A stretch of 64,000 bases of DNA from Candidatus Xianfuyuplasma coldseepsis (GCF_014023125.1 NZ_CP048914.1:1082698-1146697), one strand, 5' to 3'; positions 52,251-61,514 are shown, counted from the stretch's first letter. Made by a program: numbers and translations. The notes: a model not told the origin generated them from the letters alone.

Positions 52251-53210
52251 TTGAAAGATTTGAAATTCGAAAAACCAAATACTCAAATTGAAGTATTAAA
52301 TGAAACCAATACATACGGGAAATTTATCGTCAGCCCACTCGAGCGAGGATATGGAATCACGTTAGGAAACTCCTTACGCCGTATCTTACTCAGCAGTTTA
52401 CCAGGCTGTGCCATCGTCAATTGCGAAATTGATGGTGTCCAACATGAATTCTCCAGTATGGATGGTGTTGTAGAAGACGTAACCGGTATCGTTTTAAACT
52501 TAAAAGAAGTGGTCTTAACCATTGATAGTGACGATCCCAATGTTGAAAAACGTTTAGAAATCTATGTCGAAGGACCTCAAGTAGTTACAGCAAAAGACAT
52601 TATCAGTGATAACGACGTCAACATCATCAACGAAGACCAACACATCTGTACGGTAAATTCGGGAACATTCCGAATGATCATGACCGCACGCAAAGGTGTT
52701 GGATACGTGAATGCGGATGATAACAAAGAATTCATTACCAATCGTTCCAATATCGGAATCATTCCGATCGACAGTATTTACACCCCTGTAAATCGCGTTA
52801 ACTACGACGTCGGCCCTGCATCCTCTGGAAACAGTGGCCAAGACAAGTTAACCCTAGAAATTTGGACCAACGGTAGTGTCAACCCGCAAGAAGCCATTGC
52901 CATCGCATCAAAAATGATGATTGAACACTTAAAAGTAATGGTGGAACTAAGCGAAAAAGTCAAAGAAGAAGAATTCATGATCGAACGAGAGGACGAACAA
53001 AACTCTCAAATCTTAGAAATGCAAATAGAAGACCTAGATCTTTCCGTACGTTCCTACAACTGTTTGAAACGTGCTGGAATTAATACCGTCGAAGAACTCA
53101 CTCAAAAAACAGAAGAAGACATGATGAAAGTTCGTAACCTCGGTAAAAAATCACTCAAAGAAGTGAAACAAAAACTAGATGAACTTGGTCTTGGACTTGC
53201 AAGACACTAA
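52251..53210 (+). CDS. rpoA: RNA polymerase alpha subunit
   Basis: A 319-residue alpha subunit of normal length. The N-terminal dimer domain (about 1-230) has the [28 protein letters not shown] helix; the C-terminal domain (about 250-315) has [20 protein letters not shown] and [16 protein letters not shown] for UP-element and activator contact. The start is a TTG at 52251 behind GGGAGGTTG. Confidence 0.97.
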   Translation: MKDLKFEKPNTQIEVLNETNTYGKFIVSPLERGYGITLGNSLRRILLSSLPGCAIVNCEIDGVQHEFSSMDGVVEDVTGIVLNLKEVVLTIDSDDPNVEKRLEIYVEGPQVVTAKDIISDNDVNIINEDQHICTVNSGTFRMIMTARKGVGYVNADDNKEFITNRSNIGIIPIDSIYTPVNRVNYDVGPASSGNSGQDKLTLEIWTNGSVNPQEAIAIASKMMIEHLKVMVELSEKVKEEEFMIEREDEQNSQILEMQIEDLDLSVRSYNCLKRAGINTVEELTQKTEEDMMKVRNLGKKSLKEVKQKLDELGLGLARH

Positions 53211-53226
53211 TAGGAGGTAATTTTTT

Positions 53227-53589
53227 ATGGCAGGATACCGTAAATTAAACCGTCGTAGTGACCAACGTAAAGCAATGCTTCGGGACTTAGTAACCCAACT
53301 AATCATCCACGAAAAAATTCAAACAACGGAAATGAAAGCCAAAGAGCTTCAAAAACTCGTTGAACGCATGGTTACTTTAGGTAAAAAAGGTACACTCGCA
53401 GCCCGCCGTCAAGCAGCGCAAACAGTTCGCTTCTTAGACGCTGGCAACGATCAAAACGCAGTTCAAAAATTATTCAGTGATATCGCCCCTCGTTTTGAAA
53501 CACGTAACGGTGGATACACACGAATCTTAAAACTCGGACCACGCCGTGGGGATGCAACCCCAATGGCTATCATTGAGTTTGTTGAATAA
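53227..53589 (+). CDS. rplQ: 50S ribosomal protein L17
   Basis: A 120-residue L17 ([30 protein letters not shown]-terminal [25 protein letters not shown]). It is the last gene of the supercluster and is followed directly by a strong terminator. TAGGAGGT lies nine bases before the ATG. Confidence 0.98.
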   Translation: MAGYRKLNRRSDQRKAMLRDLVTQLIIHEKIQTTEMKAKELQKLVERMVTLGKKGTLAARRQAAQTVRFLDAGNDQNAVQKLFSDIAPRFETRNGGYTRILKLGPRRGDATPMAIIEFVE

Positions 53590-53594
53590 CACAT

Positions 53595-53620
53595 AAAACA
53601 GGTTGGAAAACCTGTTTTTT
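53595..53620 (+). terminator. Terminator of the ribosomal supercluster
   Basis: AAAACAGGTT-GGAA-AACCTGTTTT with further T after rplQ. Confidence 0.9.
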
Positions 53621-53655
53621 ATTGGTATACTACTAGTAACTGGAAGGTGATATGT

Positions 53656-54009
53656 ATGAAAGATCGTTGGTTATTAATGTCGGAAAAAGGACGCGGCATT
53701 GTGATTACTGTAGGTACATTCGTACTTGTTATTACCTTCTCGGTCTGGTTTGCCTCAGACATCTATCCTATTCCGGCAGAAGCACTTTGGTTTTTGTCCT
53801 ATGTCCCCATCGTTCTCAATACACTACCGATTTGGACATTTACGCTACTTATCATCGGTGGGATCTTGTATTTTCGTTTTAACAATCAATACGGCCTCGG
53901 CTTAATGATTGGGATCTTGTATGCTCTAGTAGGGGGAATCGCACTTCTGATCGCTATTGAATTTATTCTATTCATTTTGGGATTTATCCTATTCTTTATC
54001 TTCAGTTAA
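53656..54009 (+). CDS. Small membrane protein of unknown function
   Basis: A 117-residue protein with three hydrophobic helices (about 14-34, 45-72 and 80-117). I placed the start at ATG 53656 with AAGGTG before it; an upstream GTG at 53647 lies in that site. It shares the segment YGLGLMIGILYAL with DWGLGLLIGMTGTL of the next gene, so the two are probably distant paralogues of tandem origin. No family recognised. The C-terminus is almost wholly hydrophobic (FILFILGFILFFIFS). Confidence 0.65.
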   Translation: MKDRWLLMSEKGRGIVITVGTFVLVITFSVWFASDIYPIPAEALWFLSYVPIVLNTLPIWTFTLLIIGGILYFRFNNQYGLGLMIGILYALVGGIALLIAIEFILFILGFILFFIFS

Positions 54010-54021
54010 AGGAGACTTGAT

Positions 54022-54339
54022 ATGTCAAATAAAACTAAGGGAATCATTATTCCCCCACTCGTTACCATTCTTATCATTGTTCTTGGAATTGTGGTTGGTG
54101 TGATTGTCGCATCCACATCCACGGATGGCTGGGCTGCCCTCGGTGCTATACTTATGGTATTCTGGTTCTTGGGATTAACAATCATTGTGATTTACGTTGT
54201 AGGGTTTGTTCTCTACTACAAGAAGAAATCCGATTGGGGACTGGGACTCCTTATCGGAATGACGGGAACCCTAGGATTCTTTGGGATTGCTGGTATTTTA
54301 ATCAGCTTATACAATGCCATAATCAATCTTCCCAAGTAA
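54022..54339 (+). CDS. Small membrane protein, paralogue of its neighbour
   Basis: A 105-residue protein with three hydrophobic helices (about 7-30, 36-64 and 73-98) and a lysine-rich turn YYKKKSDWGLGLL between the second and third. It follows the previous gene after 12 bases with AAAGGAG and shares its GLGLxIG motif. The pair forms a small operon ended by a UUCG-loop terminator. Function unknown. Confidence 0.65.
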   Translation: MSNKTKGIIIPPLVTILIIVLGIVVGVIVASTSTDGWAALGAILMVFWFLGLTIIVIYVVGFVLYYKKKSDWGLGLLIGMTGTLGFFGIAGILISLYNAIINLPK

Positions 54340-54346
54340 TACGATC

Positions 54347-54370
54347 AAACACTCTTCGGAGTGTTTTTTT
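54347..54370 (+). terminator. Intrinsic terminator with UUCG loop
   Basis: AAACACTC-TTCG-GAGTGTTT plus T run after 54339. Confidence 0.9.
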
Positions 54371-54425
54371 CATCGATGTATTGATGCTATAAGCGGCAAT
54401 ACATATAAAAAAATTATAACTTTAC

Positions 54426-54453
54426 TTGTGCCATTGCAGGCATCTTGTATAAT
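54426..54453 (+). promoter_or_regulatory. Promoter of the zinc-ribbon gene
   Basis: TTGTGC (54426-54431), a 16-base spacer and TATAAT (54448-54453). Confidence 0.6.
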
Positions 54454-54472
54454 AGATGCAGGAGCTGATAAT

Positions 54473-54751
54473 ATGGACAAAACAATTCAAGAAAAAATCC
54501 AATCCTGTAGTGGCAATGATGGTTGTGCACCGGATTTGAATGATGGAAAAGCCATCGTTGATAAAGTACGTCAAGTAGGCGTCGGAAATGGGTATCTAGA
54601 AACACCACATCAAGTGGACTGTAGTTGCGGAGAAACATTCACGATGGTTCAATTTGAGACATCCTGTCCTTCCTGCGACATGACCTATGGTGTTACACCA
54701 TGTAGTTCGCATGATCCATCCAGTATCAAAGCAGCAGGAATCAAGTATTAG
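54473..54751 (+). CDS. Small protein with a C-terminal zinc-ribbon-like domain
   Basis: A 92-residue cytosolic protein. I chose ATG 54473 with AGGAG eight bases upstream; a longer frame from 54428 would include the -10 box. Residues about 48-75 hold a CxC and a CxxC pair (VDCSCGETFTMVQFETSCPSCDMTYGV), the pattern of a small zinc ribbon. Three more cysteines (two near the N-terminus, SCSGNDGCAP, and one near the C-terminus) may add metal or redox function. It is a single-gene unit with its own promoter and terminator. Family not recognised. Confidence 0.7.
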   Translation: MDKTIQEKIQSCSGNDGCAPDLNDGKAIVDKVRQVGVGNGYLETPHQVDCSCGETFTMVQFETSCPSCDMTYGVTPCSSHDPSSIKAAGIKY

Positions 54752-54781
54752 TAACACTCGCTCAGAGTGTTATTTTTTTTT
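54752..54781 (+). terminator. Intrinsic terminator
   Basis: TAACACTC-GCTCA-GAGTGTTA followed by T8, after 54751. Confidence 0.9.
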
Positions 54782-54852
54782 AGATTCTTTGTATCAAGAG
54801 TAGTATAATGAGAGTAAGTACGATGTTTTAATCCCGACAAGGAGGATGGATT

Positions 54853-55731
54853 ATGAGCGTTATAGAACTAAAGAATGTGACCAAAACCTTTGGTGATGTT
54901 GTCGCCATGGATGAGGTTAGTTTTACTGTAGAAGAAGGGACTGTATATGGATTTATCGGACCCAATGGAGCCGGTAAAACAACCACTATACGTGTCATTC
55001 TAGGGGTCTTAAAAGCGGATCAAGGTGACACTACTGTATTTGGGAAACACGCCTGGGAAGATGCGGTAACGATTCACAAGAACATCGCTTATGTTCCAGG
55101 AGAAGTAAACTTGTGGCCCAACTTAACCGGTGGTGAAGTCATTGATTTCTTTGCCAAGTTAAAAGGTGGGATTTCCGAAGAAAAACGAGATGAACTCTAT
55201 CATAAGTTTGATCTGGATCCGACCAAGAAATGCCGGACGTATTCGAAAGGAAATCGTCAAAAAGTAGCGTTAGTTGCAGCCCTTGCGAGTGATGCGGATG
55301 TCTTTATTTTGGATGAACCGACAAGTGGACTCGACCCATTGATGGAACGTGTCTTTCAAGAATACGTTACGGAACTCAAAAAACAGAAGAAAACCATTTT
55401 CTTATCGAGTCATATTCTCAGTGAAGTCGAAAAACTATGTGACGTGATTTCGATTATCCGTGAAGGTCAGATCGTCCAAACAGGTACATTGGATGAAATG
55501 CGGCATTTAACACGGAATTTTATTACTGCAGAAACCAGTAAACCAATCACGGACTTGGCAAAACAAGATGGTGTTTATAATGTTCAAACGGAGGGTTCGA
55601 CAACCTCATTTGAACTGGATTCATCCAAATTTGGCGATGTCTTGAAGTACATAAGTAGCTATGATGTCATCAAACTCGATAGTCGTCCACCAACGTTAGA
55701 AGACTTATTTATGCGTCACTACGAGAAGTAG
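54853..55731 (+). CDS. ABC transporter ATP-binding protein (drug-exporter type)
   Basis: A 292-residue ATPase: Walker A GPNGAGKTTT, a signature of the form YSKGNRQKV in place of LSGGQ, and Walker B VFILDEPTSGLDP, then the H-loop SSHILSEVEKL. The last 80 residues form a regulatory-type C-terminal domain common in antibiotic-exporter ATPases. AAGGAGGATGGATT precedes the start; a TATAAT at 54804 may be its -10. It is followed nine bases later by the permease gene. Export of a peptide or polyketide antibiotic is the family's usual role; the substrate here is unknown. Confidence 0.88.
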   Translation: MSVIELKNVTKTFGDVVAMDEVSFTVEEGTVYGFIGPNGAGKTTTIRVILGVLKADQGDTTVFGKHAWEDAVTIHKNIAYVPGEVNLWPNLTGGEVIDFFAKLKGGISEEKRDELYHKFDLDPTKKCRTYSKGNRQKVALVAALASDADVFILDEPTSGLDPLMERVFQEYVTELKKQKKTIFLSSHILSEVEKLCDVISIIREGQIVQTGTLDEMRHLTRNFITAETSKPITDLAKQDGVYNVQTEGSTTSFELDSSKFGDVLKYISSYDVIKLDSRPPTLEDLFMRHYEK

Positions 55732-55740
55732 GTGAGGACG

Positions 55741-57345
55741 ATGAGAAAACAATATTTTGCGAATGTGTGGGATCTAACGTTGTTTATTCTCAAACGGGAT
55801 AAATGGCGGATATCAATCTGGATCTTATCCTTGGTATTTTTTGATACGATAGTCGCGGTCCAAATCACCAACATGTATCCAACCCAAGTCGAACGGGACT
55901 CCTTTAAAATCATTATGGAAAACCCAGCGATGGTCGCAATGTTTGGAGAAGGATACGGGATCGATAACTATACGCAAGGAGCCTTTTGGGCCCATATGAT
56001 GTATTTATGGGTCGGATTATTTGTCGCGATTATGGCGATTATGTTGGTGGCCAAACATCTTCGTAATGAGGAAGAAGAAGGGCGATATGAATTAATCCGT
56101 TCCTTCCCAGTTGGTCGTGATGCCTACCTCTTATCAACGATGATTGTCATGTTAATGACGTTTCTTGTCCTCGGTGTATTGATGGGTGGTTTCCTATCGC
56201 TATTAGGACTTGAAGACATTGGTTTCATTGGATCGATGAACTATGGACTAGGACTCGGGTTGATTGGGTTCTTCTTTGCTGCCGTCAGTGCCGTCATTGC
56301 ACAACTCTATCAAAGTAACCGTTCAGTGATGAGCACCAGTTTCATGACGTTGTTTGTTCTCTACATCATCTTTTCGATTGGTGCCGCTTCGAGTGAAGCA
56401 TTGATGTGGCTATCTCCATTTAAATGGTTGGTTCATTCGCAACCGTTTGTCAATAACTTAGTATGGCCGTTACTGGTACTATTTGTCACTTCATTGGGCT
56501 TAATTTATCTTGCGCTCTATCTCAGTAGTATTCGCGATATGGATGCTGGATTCTTCCAATCAAAACGAGGAAAACAAACCATCGCATCCTACGCCAATGG
56601 ACCATTTGGATTTTATCTTCGTCTTGGGAAAACACAATTGATTATTTGGGCCTTAGGAATGTTCGTTTTAGGGGCCAGTTATGGATCGATATTTGGGGAC
56701 TTAGAAGCCTATCTTGCCAACAATCAGTTCTTTGAAGATATTCTCCCTGAAATACCAGGGGTTCCACTAGCGGTTCAATTTATGGGCTTTATCATGGTTG
56801 TTCTCGGGATGGTTTCGATCATACCGGCAATCATGGGTATGAATAAACTCGCCCAGGAAGAACGGAAGAACCGTTCCGACATCCTGATGTCCCATGCGGT
56901 ATCGAGATGGAGCATTGTCAGTAGTCATTTTCTCCTAGCGACAATCACCGGAGTTGTGATGCTCTTTATGAGTGCTGTTGGAATGTACATTGCATCCAGC
57001 CCAATGATGGATGATCCAATTGCCTTTTCGACCTTCTTAGGTGCGATTATGGTCTATGTTCCAACGATGGTACTGATGCTCGGGTTCTCCTTGCTAATCA
57101 TTGGATTCACAGCCAATAAAACCTGGATTATTTGGATTTTTATGGGGTATAGTTTCTTTGTCTCTTATCTAGGACAATTATTGGATTTAGCGGATTTCTT
57201 AGAGAAACTTACCCCCTTTGGATACATCCCCAAACTACCAGTTGATGATATGAACTGGGGAACCCAGGGTATTATCTTGATTCTCGGTTTACTAATCGCC
57301 TATATTGGATATAACCGATATACTACACGTGATATCAATGGTTAA
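55741..57345 (+). CDS. ABC-2-type exporter permease (TnrB/COG3559-like)
   Basis: A 534-residue membrane protein with about twelve hydrophobic helices in two similar halves, as in single-chain exporters of the tetronasin-resistance (TnrB) kind. Each half carries an E-rich cytosolic loop: HLRNEEEEGRYELIRSFPVGR and LAQEERKNRSDILMSHAVSR, typical of this group. I placed the start at ATG 55741 with GGTGAGG before it instead of the GTG at 55732. It pairs with the ATPase just upstream. Confidence 0.85.
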   Translation: MRKQYFANVWDLTLFILKRDKWRISIWILSLVFFDTIVAVQITNMYPTQVERDSFKIIMENPAMVAMFGEGYGIDNYTQGAFWAHMMYLWVGLFVAIMAIMLVAKHLRNEEEEGRYELIRSFPVGRDAYLLSTMIVMLMTFLVLGVLMGGFLSLLGLEDIGFIGSMNYGLGLGLIGFFFAAVSAVIAQLYQSNRSVMSTSFMTLFVLYIIFSIGAASSEALMWLSPFKWLVHSQPFVNNLVWPLLVLFVTSLGLIYLALYLSSIRDMDAGFFQSKRGKQTIASYANGPFGFYLRLGKTQLIIWALGMFVLGASYGSIFGDLEAYLANNQFFEDILPEIPGVPLAVQFMGFIMVVLGMVSIIPAIMGMNKLAQEERKNRSDILMSHAVSRWSIVSSHFLLATITGVVMLFMSAVGMYIASSPMMDDPIAFSTFLGAIMVYVPTMVLMLGFSLLIIGFTANKTWIIWIFMGYSFFVSYLGQLLDLADFLEKLTPFGYIPKLPVDDMNWGTQGIILILGLLIAYIGYNRYTTRDING

Positions 57346-57372
57346 AAAGCCTGACTATTCAGGCTTTTTTTT
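57344..57372 (+). terminator. Intrinsic terminator of the ABC exporter operon
   Basis: AAAGCCTGA-CTAT-TCAGGCTTT followed by T5 after the stop at 57345. Confidence 0.9.
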
Positions 57373-57400
57373 GATATGACAATTTTATTTTTTTTGTTTA

Positions 57401-57429
57401 TTGTGCAATACACAGTTATCAATTAAGAT
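57401..57429 (+). promoter_or_regulatory. Promoter of the MFS transporter gene
   Basis: TTGTGC (57401-57406), a 17-base spacer and TAAGAT (57424-57429). Confidence 0.5.
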
Positions 57430-57456
57430 AGAGGTAATAGGAAAGAGGGTGGCTGT

Positions 57457-58791
57457 ATGTTTAAGCACAATTACATTAAAGATAAGAACTTTTTACTCTA
57501 TTTCTTCGGCGTATTGGTATCCGGCGCTGGAAGCCGTATATATGGTTTTGGAATCTCATTATACTTACTCGATCTAACCGGGCTTGCAACATCGATGTCC
57601 ACCTATATTTCAATCTGGACGTTCATCGTCTTTATCGTCTCACCAGTAGCCGCAACATTTACCGATCGGTGGCAGAATAAAGTTCGGGTATTATACCTCA
57701 CCGATTATGGACGAGGTATTGTCTATACATTGATTGGAATCGGGGTCTATTATTTTGATCAACAAGGTAACACCGACATGGTTCTTGTGACGATTTATTC
57801 ATTGTTGGCGTTGATTGCCGTGCAAACCGCATTCTTCTCCCCCGCATCCTCAGCGTTATTACCCCAAGTCGTGCATGCCGATGAGTTGGTGTCTGCAAGT
57901 TCGTTATTTCAAATGACACGAAGTATCCAAAATATCATTGGTCTTGCTTTTGGAGCTGTCCTATATGTTCAGTTTGGAATAGTCATTTTAATCTTCATCA
58001 ATGCGATTAGTTTTATCCTATCCGCATTCTCAGAGATGTTTATTCGGTATGATGTTGCCAAGAATCAAGATCGTTTGGATGCGACCGCTTATCAAGAAAT
58101 TGAAGTCAATGGCAACAAAACCAAACACTATGCGAAACAGGTCTTTACCGATTTAAAAGAAGCGACGATTTATATCTTCAAAGAAGCGAAGCCGATTGCA
58201 GCAATTGTTTATATCATCGTGATTAGTTTAGCGTTAGTCGAACCATGGTTTAGTATTGGTGTTCCATACTTAATTAAAGAGTATCTTGGGTTCGTTCAGT
58301 ACACCGCCGATTATATCTTAGCAACGATTAAATTAGCTGAAGCCATCGGCTTAATCTCCATGAGCTTAATCGTCGCCGTCATCGCCTCGAAGTTTACGAT
58401 TCACCAGCTGCTCAAATTTGGTGGGGCAGCGTACGTTGTGATATCGACCCTATACATAATCCTTATCCGTATCTATGATGTCGCCATCATTGAAGAGCAA
58501 TTGTTCATAATCCTATTTATTTCTCTGAATTTTATTGCCGGGTTGGTAAGTGCGAGTTTCAATGCCCCACTGAATGCAGCAATTAGTCGTTACATCGATC
58601 CCAATAAACTAGGAAAAGTCGTGACGTTAATGGATTCCTTTGGCGGAATCTTATTCCCCTTTGCCGCACTCATTGCTGGACCAATCATCGATCATTTCTC
58701 CGTGTACTATGTGGGAGTCGCGATGGTGGTTGGAATTATCATCATGTCAATTATCATTTTCAACAACAAATACATAAGAGAATTACAATAA
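57457..58791 (+). CDS. MFS transporter, macrolide-efflux-like
   Basis: A 444-residue, twelve-helix MFS protein. The N-terminal GVLVSGAGSRIYGFGISLYLLDLTG and the loop between helices 2 and 3, AATFTDRWQNKVRVLYLTDYGRG, match the MFS_3-type drug exporters; PASSALLPQVVHADELVSASSLFQMTRSIQNIIGLAFGAVLY is helix 4-5. AGAGGGTGG precedes the ATG. A single-gene unit with its own promoter and terminator. Substrate unknown. Confidence 0.85.
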   Translation: MFKHNYIKDKNFLLYFFGVLVSGAGSRIYGFGISLYLLDLTGLATSMSTYISIWTFIVFIVSPVAATFTDRWQNKVRVLYLTDYGRGIVYTLIGIGVYYFDQQGNTDMVLVTIYSLLALIAVQTAFFSPASSALLPQVVHADELVSASSLFQMTRSIQNIIGLAFGAVLYVQFGIVILIFINAISFILSAFSEMFIRYDVAKNQDRLDATAYQEIEVNGNKTKHYAKQVFTDLKEATIYIFKEAKPIAAIVYIIVISLALVEPWFSIGVPYLIKEYLGFVQYTADYILATIKLAEAIGLISMSLIVAVIASKFTIHQLLKFGGAAYVVISTLYIILIRIYDVAIIEEQLFIILFISLNFIAGLVSASFNAPLNAAISRYIDPNKLGKVVTLMDSFGGILFPFAALIAGPIIDHFSVYYVGVAMVVGIIIMSIIIFNNKYIRELQ

Positions 58792-58793
58792 AG

Positions 58794-58828
58794 AAAACAA
58801 GACAATCAATGGGTTGTCTTGTTTTTTT
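58794..58828 (+). terminator. Intrinsic terminator
   Basis: AAAACAAGACAA / TTGTCTTGTTTT (12 bp) with an eight-base loop and T run after 58791. Confidence 0.9.
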
Positions 58829-58868
58829 ACGATTCCAACTGTTATAGCGTGCTTTTTACAATTGTTTT

Positions 58869-58877
58869 TGATATAAT
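58869..58877 (+). promoter_or_regulatory. Extended -10 promoter of the ecf-truA operon
   Basis: TGATATAAT (TG one base before a perfect TATAAT, 58872-58877), 25 bases before the ecfA1 start. No convincing -35. Confidence 0.5.
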
Positions 58878-58901
58878 CGTACTGTTAATGGAGTTGATTG
58901 T

Positions 58902-59708
58902 ATGAACATCATTGAGATCAAAGATTTATCGTTTTCTTATGTGACTGATAAACCGGTTCTAACCGATATTAATGTATCGATTAAACAAGGCGAATGGATT
59001 ACCATTTTAGGTCATAATGGAAGCGGTAAATCCACCCTAAGTAAACTCATTATTGGATTATTAAAAGCGAAAACAGGAACCGTCACCGTCGATGGATTAG
59101 AATTGACAGAAGAAACGGTGTATCAGATTCGCGAAAAAATCGGTATTGTCTTTCAAAACCCCGACAATCAGTTTGTTGGTGTCACGGTTGAAGATGATAT
59201 CGCTTTTGGGATGGAAAACCTCTGTTTTGAACGGGACGAAATGAAACGTCGGATTGATGAGTATGCGACTAAAGTACACATGGAAGAATACTTAAAAAAA
59301 GAACCACATAACCTATCCGGTGGCCAAAAACAACGGGTTGCCATAGCGGGTATTTTAGCCATGAATACCGACATCATCATTTTTGATGAAGCAACGAGTA
59401 TGCTCGATCCTAAAGGTCGCGATCAAATCATTGAATACATCAAAGATATCAATCAAGCTGGAGTTACCGTTATATCGATTACCCATGATATGAAAGAAGC
59501 GATCTATGCGGATCGTATTGTTGTCATGAAAGAAGGACGGATCTTAAAGGTTGGACCAACCGAAGAGATTCTAAATGATAAAGAAACCTTGAACGCATCG
59601 AACTTGGAGTTGTTACTGCCCTTAAAACTTCTCTATAAACTCGATGAGCTAGATATTGATCATCCCAAGTTAAAGGATTACTTATGGCAATTAAGTTTGA
59701 ACAAGTAG
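58902..59708 (+). CDS. ecfA1: ECF transporter ATPase A1
   Basis: A 268-residue ABC ATPase: Walker A GHNGSGKSTLSKL, signature LSGGQKQRVAIAG, Walker B DIIIFDEATSMLDP. With EcfA2 and EcfT it powers vitamin or metal uptake by substrate-binding S subunits encoded elsewhere. The last 25 bases overlap ecfA2. In Bacillota the ecfA1-ecfA2-ecfT-truA set normally follows rplQ directly; here a block of other genes lies between. Confidence 0.95.
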   Translation: MNIIEIKDLSFSYVTDKPVLTDINVSIKQGEWITILGHNGSGKSTLSKLIIGLLKAKTGTVTVDGLELTEETVYQIREKIGIVFQNPDNQFVGVTVEDDIAFGMENLCFERDEMKRRIDEYATKVHMEEYLKKEPHNLSGGQKQRVAIAGILAMNTDIIIFDEATSMLDPKGRDQIIEYIKDINQAGVTVISITHDMKEAIYADRIVVMKEGRILKVGPTEEILNDKETLNASNLELLLPLKLLYKLDELDIDHPKLKDYLWQLSLNK

Positions 59709-60553
59709 GTTATCATTACCGTGGGGCAGACGGTAGTATCTTTGAAGCGATTAAAGAGATCAACTTAGAGATTGATGAAACCGGTGAATTTATCACCTTA
59801 ATTGGTGAAACCGGTAGTGGAAAAAGCACCCTGGTCCAACACATGAATGCGTTGATTCGACCCAGTGTCGGTGAAGTGACGGTGTACGGGGTAAAAATTT
59901 ACAAAGATGTGAAAAAGAAAGATAAAAATGTGAAGTTAAATCCACTCCGTCAAAAGGTCGGATTGGTGTTCCAGTTCCCCGAGTATCAATTATTTGAGGA
60001 AACGGTACAGCGCGATATCATCTTCGGACCAAAGAACTTTGGGGTCTCCGAGGAAGAATCGATCAAACGAGCGCACAAAGTCATAAAAGATGTGGGACTT
60101 GATCCCTCGTACTTATCACGGAGTCCGTTTAACTTATCGGGGGGCGAAAAGAAACGCGTTAGTATCGCTGGTATTTTGGCGATGGAACCGGATATTTTAG
60201 TCTTAGATGAACCAACCAGTGGTCTCGATCCCAAAGGTCGGGACGACTTACTAGAACTGTTCCAAACGATTCACAAAGAGTTGAACAAAACCGTATTGAT
60301 TATCACTCATGATATGAATACGGTGTATAAGTACGCATCTCGCGTGCTGGTGATGAATCAAGGACACTTGGTGTATGATGGGGACCCTGTCACCTTATTT
60401 AGCCAAGGGGATTTGGAAGCATGGAATCTTGATAAACCCGATTTACTCGAGCTGTGTCAACAATTAGAAACCCTACTGGATATCACAATAGATCCCCTTC
60501 CGAAGTCCGTGGACGACCTCGCCTTGATGATCAAGGGGGTGCCCCATGAATAA
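59684..60553 (+). CDS. ecfA2: ECF transporter ATPase A2
   Basis: A 289-residue ABC ATPase: Walker A GETGSGKSTLVQHMNALIRP, signature LSGGEKKRVSIAG, Walker B DILVLDEPTSGLDP. The N-terminal KFEQVGYHYRGADGSIFEAIKEINLEI is typical of EcfA2. It begins inside ecfA1 (25-base overlap, AAAGGA upstream) and overlaps ecfT by eight bases. Confidence 0.95.
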   Translation: MAIKFEQVGYHYRGADGSIFEAIKEINLEIDETGEFITLIGETGSGKSTLVQHMNALIRPSVGEVTVYGVKIYKDVKKKDKNVKLNPLRQKVGLVFQFPEYQLFEETVQRDIIFGPKNFGVSEEESIKRAHKVIKDVGLDPSYLSRSPFNLSGGEKKRVSIAGILAMEPDILVLDEPTSGLDPKGRDDLLELFQTIHKELNKTVLIITHDMNTVYKYASRVLVMNQGHLVYDGDPVTLFSQGDLEAWNLDKPDLLELCQQLETLLDITIDPLPKSVDDLALMIKGVPHE

Positions 60554-61514
60554 TATTATTATCGGGCAATACGTGCCCGGAAGTAGTTTTCTCTATAAAA
60601 TGGATCCCCGCAGTAAAATCATCGCCCTGTTCTTATTGATGATTTCAACGTTTATTCTGACCGATGTACTTCATATATTAATTATGCTTGCGTTAATCTT
60701 GGTGTTATTATGGTTTGGTGGTATTCCGATTGGACGAATTGTTCGTGGATTGCGACCGATTATGATCCTCTTAACCTTTACGTTTGTATTTCAAATCCTG
60801 TTTGTGAAAACCGGTACCCTGCTAACCAGTATTCAACTTACCTTCTCGTTATTCAATATTCTGATTATGGCAGGACTGATTGTTCTGTATGCAATCACCA
60901 AGAAGTATATTCGATATCGTGTGTTATACTTCATTGCTTTCTTTGCGTTGATAATTGCCTTCTTAGCGAATTTTAGTTTGGGACAGGTATTCTCCACTCC
61001 AATCATCAATGTCTATACAGATGGTATAAAAGGTGCCTTTTTCATTATGATTCGCTTGGTAATCATTGTCACCTTATCCACAATTCTAACGTTAACGACA
61101 AAACCAACCGATTTAACCCTCGGTCTAGAACAATTATTAAAACCCCTAAGCATCATAAAAATCAGTGCTGAAGAGATTGCCTTAATCATCTCTATCGCTT
61201 TACGATACATCCCGACATTACTTGACGAGGCCAATAAAATCATGTTGGCGCAAGCCAGTCGTGGCGTTGATTTTAGCGAAGGTAAATTAAAAGATAAAAT
61301 CATGCAGATCATCAGTCTCTTAGTGCCGATGTTCATCATTAGCTTCAAACGTTCCGATGAACTAGCGAATGCGATGGAAGCTCGGAATTTTGTTCCCGGT
61401 AAGAAACGGACAAGACTCCATGTCTTACGATGGTCCTTCATGGACAGTGTTGTCATCGCCACCTCCTCGGCATTCATCATCGCATCTATCTTGATTGTGA
61501 CGGTTTTCTCATGA
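60546..61514 (+). CDS. ecfT: ECF transporter transmembrane subunit T
   Basis: A 322-residue EcfT, about 55 residues longer than usual. The coupling helices are visible: AQASRGVDFSEG (first Ala-Arg-Gly type motif) and NAMEARNFVPG (second, with Asn in place of Gly). A stretch at about residues 90-150 with two extra hydrophobic helices and a YIRYR turn between them (TKKYIRYRVLYFIAFFALI) lies between the usual helices and accounts for the extra length. The stop overlaps truA in ATGA. Works with EcfA1 and EcfA2. Confidence 0.9.
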   Translation: MNNIIIGQYVPGSSFLYKMDPRSKIIALFLLMISTFILTDVLHILIMLALILVLLWFGGIPIGRIVRGLRPIMILLTFTFVFQILFVKTGTLLTSIQLTFSLFNILIMAGLIVLYAITKKYIRYRVLYFIAFFALIIAFLANFSLGQVFSTPIINVYTDGIKGAFFIMIRLVIIVTLSTILTLTTKPTDLTLGLEQLLKPLSIIKISAEEIALIISIALRYIPTLLDEANKIMLAQASRGVDFSEGKLKDKIMQIISLLVPMFIISFKRSDELANAMEARNFVPGKKRTRLHVLRWSFMDSVVIATSSAFIIASILIVTVFS

